NCBI GenBank assembly: GCA_023459655.1
Contig: JAEWTE010000046.1
Location: 1 to 6,513 of the forward strand
Source of the DNA: Candidatus Parcubacteria bacterium
Lineage (GTDB): Bacteria; Patescibacteriota; Patescibacteriia; Patescibacteriales; Patescibacteriaceae
Direction of reading: 5' to 3'
DNA: 6,513 bases
In this document: positions 1 to 6,513 of the stretch, in pieces
How the letters are laid out: the number at the start of each line of letters is the position of its first letter
How positions within the stretch are numbered: position 1 is the stretch's first letter
Program-made: the position numbers and the translations under genes
Notes under the pieces: model-generated
Databases searched by the model: none
Seen by the model: the letters and a program-made list of their open reading frames with translations, nothing else
Told to the model about the DNA's origin: nothing

Positions 1-60
1 GTTTTTTGGGCTGGATGTTGAGTCCGCTAACTCGGTATCAAGGGGGTATTTAAATTATTA

Positions 61-134
61 GGGCCTTTAGCTCAGCTGGCTAGAGCGCCTGCTTTGCAAG
101 CAGGAGGTCAAGGGTTCGAGTCCCTTAAGGTCCA
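61..134 (+). tRNA. tRNA-Ala (anticodon UGC)
   Basis: This gene folds as a complete cloverleaf. The 7-bp acceptor stem pairs 61-67 (GGGCCTT) with 127-133 (AAGGTCC), with discriminator base A134. The D stem is GCTC (70-73) with GAGC (83-86). The anticodon stem is CCTGC (88-92) with GCAGG (100-104), and its loop TTTGCAA places the anticodon TGC at 95-97. The variable loop is five bases, and the T stem AAGGG/CCCTT (110-114/122-126) encloses TTCGAGT. The third acceptor pair is G-T, the G3:U70 wobble that alanyl-tRNA synthetase recognises, so anticodon and identity element agree. The 3' CCA is not encoded (CTT follows A134), so CCA must be added after transcription. There is no intron. The UGC anticodon reads GCN alanine codons, at least GCA and GCG. 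Confidence 0.97.
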
Positions 135-187
135 CTTCTTAGTTTTCGCCTTTATCCTTTACTCTTGGTCTATTTTCAGTTATTCTT

Positions 188-194
188 AAGGGGT
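188..194 (+). promoter_or_regulatory. Shine-Dalgarno sequence of the first protein gene
   Basis: AAGGGGT is a purine-rich match to the ribosome-binding consensus and the only clear one at any gene start in the window. It leaves six bases between its last G of the run (193) and the TTG at 200, but twelve before the ATG at 206. The spacing therefore favours TTG as the start, although ATG is the better start codon. Confidence 0.6.
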
Positions 195-199
195 ATAAA

Positions 200-1909
200 T
201 TGTTTATGCTCAACCCTAAAATACACGAACAGGCGGCAGTTGCCCTGACTGTCAACGAGAATACCAAGAAATTATTACAGGCGATTTATCGAGCGCAGCG
301 TCATCATCATCAAGATAAATCAGATCGACCAAAAATCAGGGTTTCTAGCGTAATTTCGCGGATGTCTTTTTTTTATGAAAAAATTCGTAATGCCGTTGAT
401 TATAAAGAAGAATATCTTTTGCGTAAAGAAGCGATTGAGCGAATTTTACGTCGGCAAGTTTTAATTGAGGGTAGTCTTAAAGATTGTCAGCCGGCGGAGA
501 TTAGTCGTCATTTATTAACTGAGTTAATTCGTGGCGGTTATTTGCCTAATAATCAATTGCCAGCAGTTTTAATTGATGAAATTGCTGTTATTATTAAAAA
601 GTATTTGACCATTAAAGATATTGCTGCGCCTAGTTTAGGTCAACAGGTTAGTCGAGGTTTATCTGATCGAAATTTGGCTAAATTAAAACAAGATTTAACG
701 AAACGCAGCCAATTAATTGATTGGTTATTAGCGGTTGGCGCCAGTGAAATTGAAGAACATCTTGGTCAAGACCCTGTTTTGAGTCAGGCAATTTATAATC
801 TTTATCGATATTTATCAGATAATATTGAATTGGTTGATAATAAAGAAATGTCAGTTGATTTATCAATTCAAGTTTATCTGTCGGTTAATCGTAATTTTGC
901 TAAACTGGATGATGACATGTTGTCTTTTATCTTGTTTAAATATTATATTGCTGACTGGTCACGACTAGATGAGCAGCAATGGCCAGCAATTGGTGAAAAA
1001 ATCAAAGAAATTCGCCAGGCCATTACTAGCCAGTTACACCATCCTTTGGCTCGTCCGCTAGATAAAATTACTCATCGTTATGCCGTTTGTATTTCAATCT
1101 TATTGAGTTTATTAAAAGATGATCCAGTCGCGGCTTATGTTAGTTTTAAAACTGATCCAAAAGCTTTTCCTAGGTTGATTAAAAAAAGCTGTGAAGAAAG
1201 ATATGCCAAAGCTAAAAAATTATTATGGCGGGCAGCTTTGCGTAGTATTATTTATATCTTTTTGACCAAAACAGTTTTAGTTATTGCTTTGGAAATTCCG
1301 GCTAATAAGTTCTTTAATGCTAACATTGGACTAGGCATTTTATTAATTAATGCTATTTTTCCAGCCGGACTCTTATTTTTAGCAGTGCTGCTGACTCGTT
1401 TGCCAGAAGAGGCTAATACTAACCAGATTATTGATTTAATTAATGAACTGTCTTTTGAAGAAAATAAAAGAGTTGATCCGATTATTTTAAAATTACCTAA
1501 AATTAAGACTAATTTTTTAAGTAAAGTTTTTAATTTATTTTATAAATTAACCTTTTTAATAACTTTTAGTGCTATTATTTGGTTGTTAGTCAAACTGCAC
1601 TTTACTTGGATTAGCACTTTGATATTTTTATTTTTCTTGGTTTTTGTTAGTTTTTTTATTATTCGTATCAAACGGATTACTAATGAATTAAAAATTACCG
1701 AGACTAAAGAAAGTTTATGGCAAACGCTGTTTGATATTTTTACTTTACCAATCATGTCAGTTGGCAAATATTTAAGTGAAAAATTCAGTAAAGTTAATAT
1801 TTTGGTGTTTTTATTAGATTTTATTATTGAAACACCTTTTAAATTTTTTGTTGACATAGCTGAAGATTGGACTAATTATGTTAAAGAACGCAAAAGTCAA
1901 ATAAATTAA
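200..1909 (+). CDS. Multi-pass membrane protein of unknown function with a large soluble N-terminal region
   Basis: I recognise no named family. The 569-residue product has two parts. Residues 1 to about 340 are soluble, charged and predicted largely helical, with no visible catalytic motif; the N-terminus is not a signal peptide, so this part is probably cytoplasmic. Hydrophobic stretches follow at about 347-366 (starting RSIIYIFLTKTVL), 376-398, 448-466 and 469-490, so about four membrane segments. A weaker hydrophobic or amphipathic stretch lies at 533-551, before a charged tail containing EDWTNYVKERK. The start is uncertain by two codons: TTG at 200 has the better Shine-Dalgarno spacing, ATG at 206 the better codon. 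The 3' third is very AT-rich, as expected for Leu/Ile/Phe/Lys-rich membrane segments. It lies four bases upstream of the tandem ATPase gene and is surely cotranscribed with it. It lacks recognisable GspF/PilC features, so a role as pilus or secretion platform partner is only a context-based guess. The overall architecture resembles uncharacterised Patescibacteria membrane proteins. Confidence 0.9.
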   Translation: MFMLNPKIHEQAAVALTVNENTKKLLQAIYRAQRHHHQDKSDRPKIRVSSVISRMSFFYEKIRNAVDYKEEYLLRKEAIERILRRQVLIEGSLKDCQPAEISRHLLTELIRGGYLPNNQLPAVLIDEIAVIIKKYLTIKDIAAPSLGQQVSRGLSDRNLAKLKQDLTKRSQLIDWLLAVGASEIEEHLGQDPVLSQAIYNLYRYLSDNIELVDNKEMSVDLSIQVYLSVNRNFAKLDDDMLSFILFKYYIADWSRLDEQQWPAIGEKIKEIRQAITSQLHHPLARPLDKITHRYAVCISILLSLLKDDPVAAYVSFKTDPKAFPRLIKKSCEERYAKAKKLLWRAALRSIIYIFLTKTVLVIALEIPANKFFNANIGLGILLINAIFPAGLLFLAVLLTRLPEEANTNQIIDLINELSFEENKRVDPIILKLPKIKTNFLSKVFNLFYKLTFLITFSAIIWLLVKLHFTWISTLIFLFFLVFVSFFIIRIKRITNELKITETKESLWQTLFDIFTLPIMSVGKYLSEKFSKVNILVFLLDFIIETPFKFFVDIAEDWTNYVKERKSQIN

Positions 1910-1913
1910 GCTT

Positions 1914-4900
1914 ATGACTGAAGACAACGGTTTATCCATTGAAGATTTATTAAATAGTAAGGCGCTACAGGAAAAAGATTCGCCAGCTGCTCAATTGACT
2001 AGGCGACAATCAGAATTGCGTTATAAGGCAATTGAAGATCAAACGGCAGCTCAGGCTGGTGTGTTAGGATTGGCTTATATTAATTTAATCGATTTTCCTA
2101 TAAGTCCTGAGGCGATTGTTTTGTTAGATCAATCGGAAGCTGAGGCTTTGCAAGCGATTTGTTTTTATTATGAGGGGCGTAATGTACGAATTGGCACGAT
2201 TGAGCCAAGTGATCAATTGACAGCTAGAGTTAGTGAGCTGGAAAATAAATTACATGTTAAGATAAAAATTTATTTAATTTCTCAACGTAGCCTAGAGTAT
2301 GGTCGTAAGGTTTATGATGCTTTACCAAAGATTCAGCGAATGGAAGGGGTGGAAATTAGTCCACAAGATTTGATTCGCTATCAGGCTGAGCTGACTGATG
2401 CTCAATCATTAGACAATCAGATGAAGAAGGCTAATATTAGCCAAATATTATCATTAGTTATTGCTTCAGCTTTAAAAATGGGTAGCAGTGATGTTCATAT
2501 TGAAGCTGAGGAAAAATCAGTGGCCATTAGAATGAGAGTTGATGGATTGTTACAACAGGTAACTACTATTCCTAAACAACAATGGAAAAAGGTTATTTCT
2601 CGTCTTAAAGTAGTGGCCAGGGTCAAACTGAATGTTGAAGATAAACCTCAAGACGGTCGATTTGATATATTTTTGCCAGAAGAAAAAATTGCTGTTCGTA
2701 CTTCATTTTTGCCAACCGCTTATGGCGAAAGTGTTGTTTTACGCTTATTAAGGCCAGACTCAGCTATTTTACCATTAGATGGACTGGGGATGCGACCAGA
2801 AGTTCAAGCTATTTTAGAAAAAGAAATGACCAAGCCAAATGGTCTGATTTTAACTACTGGTCCAACTGGTTCGGGCAAAACTACCACCCTTTATGCCGCT
2901 CTTAATCAATTAAATTCACCGGGGGTAAAAATAATTACCTTAGAAGATCCAATTGAATATGAATTGAAGGGGATCAATCAAAGTCAAGTTGATGAAGGCC
3001 GGGGACACACTTTTGCTAATGGTCTTAAGTCAATTTTGCGTCAAGATCCCAATATTGTTATGATTGGTGAAATTCGTGATTTAGATACAGCGGAAATAGC
3101 TATTCAAGCTAGTTTGACTGGTCATTTAGTTTTCTCAACCTTACACACTAACGATGCCGCTGGAGTATTACCTCGACTTTTAGATTTGGGGGTTCAACCC
3201 TATCAATTGGCGCCGGCTATTAATGCGATTATCGGTCAGCGGTTGGTTCGTCGGCTTTGTCCGCATTGTCGTCAAGTTCATCAACCCAGCGAAACAGAGC
3301 AAGAGCAAATTAATAAAATTTTGGCGGTGGTTTCACCCAAGGCTGGTGTTGATGTGCCTAAAGAATTACCGACTTTTTATAAGGTCGGTGCCGGTTGTGA
3401 ACATTGTGCCGGTTTTGGTTATAAGGGACGAGTTGGTCTTTATGAGATTTTTATTATGAGTGAGTCGATGAAGACCTTAATTAATGAGGGTGCACCGTCA
3501 TTTAAAGTAATGCGTCAAGCAATTGAAGATGGAATGATTACTATGTTGCAAGATGGTATTTTAAAAATGTTGGACGGACAAACTTCTTTAGAAGAGGTTT
3601 TGCGAGTTATTGGTAAAACTGATTATATTGATGACTTATATGATATTGTTGTTTCTCAAACTTTGGGTCGTGGATTAAAAATCAGTGCTGACGATTTAGT
3701 TTTTGGTGAAACAATTGCTCAAGACATTAAGGCCGCTGATCAAACTCTAACTAAAAAACCAACCAGTCAGATGCTAGCAGCAGTGATGGCAGGGGCTATT
3801 GCTGGTAAAGCGGCCGATGTTCATATCGATCCAATTGAAGGTGGCGTTAAGATTCGTTATCGTTTGGATGGTATTTTGCACGATATTGTCACTTTAGGAG
3901 CAGAACATTATGTGCCGCTGATTGGTGAGATTAAAAATTTAATTGGCTTATCCCTGAGTGTTAAACAGCCGACTTTTGATGGTCGGTTTAGCATGACCCT
4001 GCCTAGTGAGCGGATGGATTGTCGCGTTTCTTTAATTACTGGTGGTTATGGTGAAACTGTAGTTATTCGGTTATTGTCTAATCAGGCAATTAGTTTAGAA
4101 TTAACTGATTTGGGTATTCGAGATAAATCTTTAGCCATGATTGATAAATCAATTCATAAAACTAAAGGAATTATTATTACGACTGGTCCAACCGGTTCAG
4201 GTAAGACCACCACTTTATATGCTTTATTAAAAAAATTAAATACTCCAGAAATAAAGATTATTACCATTGAAGATCCAATTGAATATCATTTAGATGGAGT
4301 AATGCAAACGCAAATTGATACAGCTGGCGGCTATACTTTTGCCGCGGCACTACGTTCTTTGATGCGTCAAAACCCTAATGTTATTTTAGTTGGTGAAATT
4401 CGTGATCCAGAGACGGCTAAAACAGCAATTGAGGCTAGTTTAACTGGTCATTTAGTCTTGTCGACTATTCATGCTAATAGTGCAGCTGGAGCTATTGCTC
4501 GTTTTGCTGGATTGGGCGTAGAGCGACCGATGTTAGCCAGTGCTCTAGAGTGTTCAATTGGTCAACGGTTGGTTCGTCGACTTTGCCCTAATTGTAAAAA
4601 GCCAGCTGAACCCAAGGCTGAAATTTGGAGTCAAGCTGAGAAAATTTGGATAGAATTAAAAGCTAACCAGGAGTTGAATCTGCCAGACAAGCCTCAATTT
4701 TATGAACCAGTTGGTTGTTCTCAGTGTCGTGGTGTTGGCTATAAGGGGCGGGTTGGTATTTATGAGGTTATTATTATGACTCCGGAAATTCAGAAATTAA
4801 TTCAACAACCATTAACTACTGACGCTGAAATTGAACAATTGGCTATTGAACAGGGTTCATTATTGATGACTCATGATGGTTTAGTAAAAGCAGCCAATGG

Positions 4901-4940
4901 TGAAACTAGTTTGGAGGAAATTTGGCGAGTAGCTAGTTAG
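1914..4940 (+). CDS. Tandem (two-module) GspE/PilB-type secretion or type IV pilus assembly ATPase
   Basis: This 1008-residue cytoplasmic ATPase of the type II secretion/type IV pilus family is about twice the usual length because it holds two ATPase modules. Residues 48-137 resemble the T2SSE_N/MshEN N-terminal domain, without the RLG-type c-di-GMP motif. Module 1 (about 175-567) has an N2-type segment (SSDVHI, RMRVDG, PQDGR), Walker A GPTGSGKTT at 316-324, Asp box LEDPIE at 343-348, Walker B with GEIRD at 385-389, His box STLHTND at 408-414 and zinc cysteines 449, 452, 495, 498. Module 2 (about 617-1006) repeats this: Walker A 758-766, IEDPIE 785-790, GEIRD 827-831, STIHANS 850-856, cysteines 891, 894, 935, 938. 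A 50-residue linker joins them and module 2 has no N-terminal domain. Such ATPases are hexamers that power pilin or pseudopilin polymerisation. No platform protein, prepilin or prepilin peptidase gene is visible nearby. The ATG follows the upstream stop by four bases with no good Shine-Dalgarno, which suggests coupling. Assembly rather than retraction is favoured by the N-terminal domain and zinc sites, which PilT lacks. Confidence 0.97.
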   Translation: MTEDNGLSIEDLLNSKALQEKDSPAAQLTRRQSELRYKAIEDQTAAQAGVLGLAYINLIDFPISPEAIVLLDQSEAEALQAICFYYEGRNVRIGTIEPSDQLTARVSELENKLHVKIKIYLISQRSLEYGRKVYDALPKIQRMEGVEISPQDLIRYQAELTDAQSLDNQMKKANISQILSLVIASALKMGSSDVHIEAEEKSVAIRMRVDGLLQQVTTIPKQQWKKVISRLKVVARVKLNVEDKPQDGRFDIFLPEEKIAVRTSFLPTAYGESVVLRLLRPDSAILPLDGLGMRPEVQAILEKEMTKPNGLILTTGPTGSGKTTTLYAALNQLNSPGVKIITLEDPIEYELKGINQSQVDEGRGHTFANGLKSILRQDPNIVMIGEIRDLDTAEIAIQASLTGHLVFSTLHTNDAAGVLPRLLDLGVQPYQLAPAINAIIGQRLVRRLCPHCRQVHQPSETEQEQINKILAVVSPKAGVDVPKELPTFYKVGAGCEHCAGFGYKGRVGLYEIFIMSESMKTLINEGAPSFKVMRQAIEDGMITMLQDGILKMLDGQTSLEEVLRVIGKTDYIDDLYDIVVSQTLGRGLKISADDLVFGETIAQDIKAADQTLTKKPTSQMLAAVMAGAIAGKAADVHIDPIEGGVKIRYRLDGILHDIVTLGAEHYVPLIGEIKNLIGLSLSVKQPTFDGRFSMTLPSERMDCRVSLITGGYGETVVIRLLSNQAISLELTDLGIRDKSLAMIDKSIHKTKGIIITTGPTGSGKTTTLYALLKKLNTPEIKIITIEDPIEYHLDGVMQTQIDTAGGYTFAAALRSLMRQNPNVILVGEIRDPETAKTAIEASLTGHLVLSTIHANSAAGAIARFAGLGVERPMLASALECSIGQRLVRRLCPNCKKPAEPKAEIWSQAEKIWIELKANQELNLPDKPQFYEPVGCSQCRGVGYKGRVGIYEVIIMTPEIQKLIQQPLTTDAEIEQLAIEQGSLLMTHDGLVKAANGETSLEEIWRVAS
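2436..3614 (+). repeat. First copy of the internal ATPase-module duplication
   Basis: This stretch encodes residues 175-567 of the double ATPase. It is homologous to the second copy starting at 3762. Residues 175-452 align with 617-894 at a constant offset of 442 with no insertion or deletion; by hand count 137 of 278 positions are identical. Short DNA stretches are still the same, for example GAAGATCCAATTGAATAT and GGTGAAATTCGTGAT, but most third positions differ. The duplication is therefore old and kept by protein selection, not a recent repeat. This copy keeps the more family-typical motifs. Confidence 0.9.
3762..4931 (+). repeat. Second, more diverged copy of the internal ATPase-module duplication
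   Basis: This stretch encodes residues 617-1006. Conservation with the first copy is uneven: about 60% identity over the nucleotide-binding core (91 of 152 positions from residues 301-452 of copy 1) but about 35% over the preceding N2-type segment (30 of 86 positions from 175-260). Compared with copy 1, the PQDGR motif reads TFDGR, the arginine at 230 is glutamate (672), and the His box HTND reads HANS. All main catalytic residues and the four cysteines remain. The zinc loop between cysteine pairs is two residues shorter (40 against 42). Confidence 0.88.
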
Positions 4941-4941
4941 T

Positions 4942-5436
4942 ATGTTAGCAATTTTTAGTGATTTACACGATAATTTGGTTAATTTGCAGCTTTGGGCCAA
5001 ATGGTGCCAAGCCGAGGGTATCCAACAGGCGGTTTTTTGTGGAGATTTGACTGATAGTGACAGTTTTCAGCATTTAGCGTCTCTTTGGTCAGGTCAACTC
5101 TATTTTGTTCAAGGCAACGCTGATAATTACGCTCCAGTCGATATACCTCAAGGGCCTAATTTTTATAATTTAGGTCGTCATGGTCGCTTTATGATAGATA
5201 ATCGGACCATCGGAGTTTGTCATGAGCCGGAATATCAAAATATTGTCTTGGCTGAGGGGCCAGTTGATGTTTTATTTTATGGTCATACCCATAAACCTTG
5301 GCAAGAGCAACGTGATGATGCTTGGTTGGTCAATCCCGGTACTTTGGGTGGGGTTTATTATCCAGCTACTTTTGCTCTTTATGATCCATTAAATAATACT
5401 TGGGAATTAAAAAACTTACAGCAATTGATGCATTAA
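4942..5436 (+). CDS. YfcE/MJ0936-type metallophosphoesterase
   Basis: This is a small (164-residue) calcineurin-like phosphoesterase with the complete dinuclear metal site of the YfcE/MJ0936 group: SDLHD (D7, H9), GD at 34-35, GNAD with N59 at 58-61, the histidine in GVCHE (H94), and GHTH at 114-117 (H115, H117), followed by NPG at 131-133. Its length is normal for the group and it appears intact. Family members are cytoplasmic and hydrolyse phosphodiesters such as the model substrate bis-pNPP, usually with Mn2+; the natural substrate is generally unknown and cannot be read from the sequence. The ATG lies one base after the ATPase stop (TAGTATG). The nearest GGAGG (4913-4917) is 24 bases upstream and inside a conserved ATPase motif, so it is too far for normal use; translational coupling is likely. 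Whether it works functionally with the ATPase is unknown. Confidence 0.93.
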   Translation: MLAIFSDLHDNLVNLQLWAKWCQAEGIQQAVFCGDLTDSDSFQHLASLWSGQLYFVQGNADNYAPVDIPQGPNFYNLGRHGRFMIDNRTIGVCHEPEYQNIVLAEGPVDVLFYGHTHKPWQEQRDDAWLVNPGTLGGVYYPATFALYDPLNNTWELKNLQQLMH

Positions 5437-5437
5437 T

Positions 5438-6513
5438 ATGTTAATTATTGCCCTATTAATAGCCATTGTTTGGACTATAATTGCTTGGCGTAATTGGCCA
5501 CTAGCGGTTAGTTTGTTGGTTGGTCTATTCCCGACTTATTTATTGCGTTTTAAAATCGGTCCTTTACCAATGACTGTTCTAGAAGAGCTGATTTTATTAA
5601 CTACAGCTATTTGGTTGATTAAACAATACCCTCAACCGTGGGCCAATCTGCGTTCTCGGGCTAAAAATTGGCGAGCTTATCCCCTAACCATTGAGATTAT
5701 TATTGTTTTATTGGTTGCCTGGTTGGCCTTAGTTATTGGGGGTAATACCACCAGTGGTCTAGGTCTTTGGAAAGCTTATTTTATTGAACCGATTTTAGTT
5801 TTTATTCTCTTTTGGAATGTTCCGCGTGGAACTAAAAATATTGAACGAGGCTATTTATTTTTGGCCGGCAGCTTATTGCTAGTTAGCTTAGTGGCAGGCT
5901 ACCAGTATTTGACCGGTGATTTGATTGCCAATCCATTTTGGGCCGATGAGGCAACTCGGCGGGCAACCTCAGTTTTTGGTTATCCTAATGCGGTTGGTTT
6001 ATTTGCTGGACCAGTTAGTCTAGCTTTGTTGGGCTTTTTGGTTTATCGGCTCAAACAAATTAAGAAGTGGTTTAATTGGGTTAATTTATTATTAGCTGCT
6101 AGTATTATTTTGGGTTGGCTGGCGATTTTTTGGGCCCAGAGCGAGGGAGCGATGATTGGTTTATTAGTTGCCCTGGTTGTTTTAGGTCTAATAGCTAGTC
6201 GTTGGAGTCGTCTAGTAGTTTTGGTAGCAGTGGCTATAGTTGGAGTAATGATTTGGCAAAGATCGGATTATTTGGACACAATCAAACAAAAAGTTCAATT
6301 AGCCGATTTATCTGGTCAAATTCGTCAGTCACAGTGGCAAGAAACTTGGCAGATGTTGGGTGATGGACGCTGGTTAACTGGAGCGGGGCTGGCTAATTAT
6401 CAAGCAATGGTTGAGCCTTATCATCATGAGGGTATTTGGATAAAATCAGCTGATAAAAAAGCTAAACCAAGCTGGCAGCCGCTAGAGATCTATCTTTATC
6501 CGCATAATGTTTT
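5438..6513 (+). CDS. O-antigen ligase/polymerase-like (Wzy_C family) membrane protein, 3' end outside window
   Basis: An open frame starts at ATG 5438, one base after the previous stop (TAATATG), and stays open to the right edge, giving 358 complete codons. The product is strongly hydrophobic, with about nine or ten membrane segments (for example 21-37, 84-101, 113-127, 140-158, 186-203, 214-232, 237-253, 257-273). Family-like marks are GYPNAVGLF at 181-189, QSEGA at 234-238, a large loop from about 275 with SGQIRQSQWQETW (R296), G-A-G-L-A-N-Y at 315-321, and YPHN at 354-357, whose histidine matches the conserved His of WaaL/Wzy-type enzymes. Such proteins use undecaprenyl-linked glycans either to polymerise repeat units or to transfer them to lipid or protein; sequence alone does not separate Wzy, WaaL and PglL/PilO activities. 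The SEG triad differs from the SRG seen in many family members. No Shine-Dalgarno is visible. Confidence 0.85.
   Translation, partial: MLIIALLIAIVWTIIAWRNWPLAVSLLVGLFPTYLLRFKIGPLPMTVLEELILLTTAIWLIKQYPQPWANLRSRAKNWRAYPLTIEIIIVLLVAWLALVIGGNTTSGLGLWKAYFIEPILVFILFWNVPRGTKNIERGYLFLAGSLLLVSLVAGYQYLTGDLIANPFWADEATRRATSVFGYPNAVGLFAGPVSLALLGFLVYRLKQIKKWFNWVNLLLAASIILGWLAIFWAQSEGAMIGLLVALVVLGLIASRWSRLVVLVAVAIVGVMIWQRSDYLDTIKQKVQLADLSGQIRQSQWQETWQMLGDGRWLTGAGLANYQAMVEPYHHEGIWIKSADKKAKPSWQPLEIYLYPHNV

Noticed and set aside
1..60. Possible 3' end of an upstream protein gene (open to TAA at 51-53 in one frame, to TAG at 59-61 in another)
   Set aside because: The stretch is too short to choose a frame or recognise a product. 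The weak GAGT/ACTC pairing at 20-33 is not followed by a T run, so it is not a convincing terminator, and I see no good promoter for the tRNA here.
158..186. Promoter-like pair TTTACT (158-163) and TATTCT (181-186) with 17-base spacing
   Set aside because: Each box matches only four of six consensus bases in AT-rich DNA, and transcription would start at about 193, removing the Shine-Dalgarno that serves the gene.
194..200. TATAAAT resembling a -10 box
   Set aside because: It sits between the Shine-Dalgarno and the ATG and overlaps the TTG start, so it cannot serve as promoter for this gene; chance match.
367..374. Run of eight T in the first gene as a phase-variation tract
   Set aside because: It encodes a normal Phe-Phe stretch in an AT-rich gene and a single eight-base run is weak evidence for programmed slippage.
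678..866. 62-codon open frame on the - strand
   Set aside because: It lies wholly inside the first membrane protein gene, has no recognisable product, and is a shadow of an AT-rich coding sequence.
1540..1857. 105-codon open frame on the - strand
   Set aside because: It is antisense to the membrane-segment and C-terminal region of the first gene. Its Lys/Ile/Leu-rich composition simply reflects the AT-rich complement.
3223..3459. 78-codon open frame on the + strand inside the ATPase gene
   Set aside because: It overlaps the zinc-site region of ATPase module 1 in another frame, where the main frame is clearly conserved protein.
2421..4931. Tandem ATPases as an assembly or recent-duplication artefact
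   Set aside because: The two halves differ at about half of the residues and at most third codon positions, and a continuous open frame with a unique 50-residue linker joins them, so collapse or duplication during assembly is unlikely.

Overview
The window is an AT-rich bacterial segment with every gene on the + strand. It holds one tRNA gene followed by a compact run of four protein genes; the last runs off the right edge. I see no insertion sequence, CRISPR array, rRNA or opposite-strand gene. The gene mix suggests an uncultivated bacterium of the Patescibacteria/CPR type: a type IV pilus/type II secretion ATPase outside any recognisable pil or gsp cluster, a lineage-specific membrane protein, a Wzy_C-family glycan polymerase/ligase, and a tRNA without encoded CCA. 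This placement is inference; no phylogenetic marker gene is present. The standard code fits: the three complete genes end in TAA, TAG and TAA, and no TGA has to be read through.

Layout: 61-134 is tRNA-Ala(UGC), with the diagnostic G3:U70 pair. A short pyrimidine-rich spacer leads to 200-1909, a 569-residue membrane protein of unknown function (large soluble helical N-terminal part, about four membrane segments, charged tail). Four bases later comes 1914-4940, a 1008-residue protein carrying two complete GspE/PilB-type secretion ATPase modules in tandem. One base later comes 4942-5436, a YfcE-type metallophosphoesterase. One base later comes 5438->6513, the N-terminal 358 residues of an O-antigen ligase/polymerase-like membrane protein.

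The gaps of 4, 1 and 1 bases indicate a single operon. Only the first gene has a visible Shine-Dalgarno sequence; the rest probably depend on translational coupling. The most notable item is the double ATPase. Its two halves align without a gap over 278 residues at about 49% identity (hand count), both keep Walker A, Asp box, Walker B, the His-box histidine and a four-cysteine zinc site, but only the first has the N-terminal T2SSE_N-like domain. It could build a three-chain ring with six alternating, non-equivalent ATPase positions. The upstream membrane protein is a candidate membrane partner, and the Wzy_C-family enzyme could serve cell-surface or pilin glycosylation; both links rest on operon context only.
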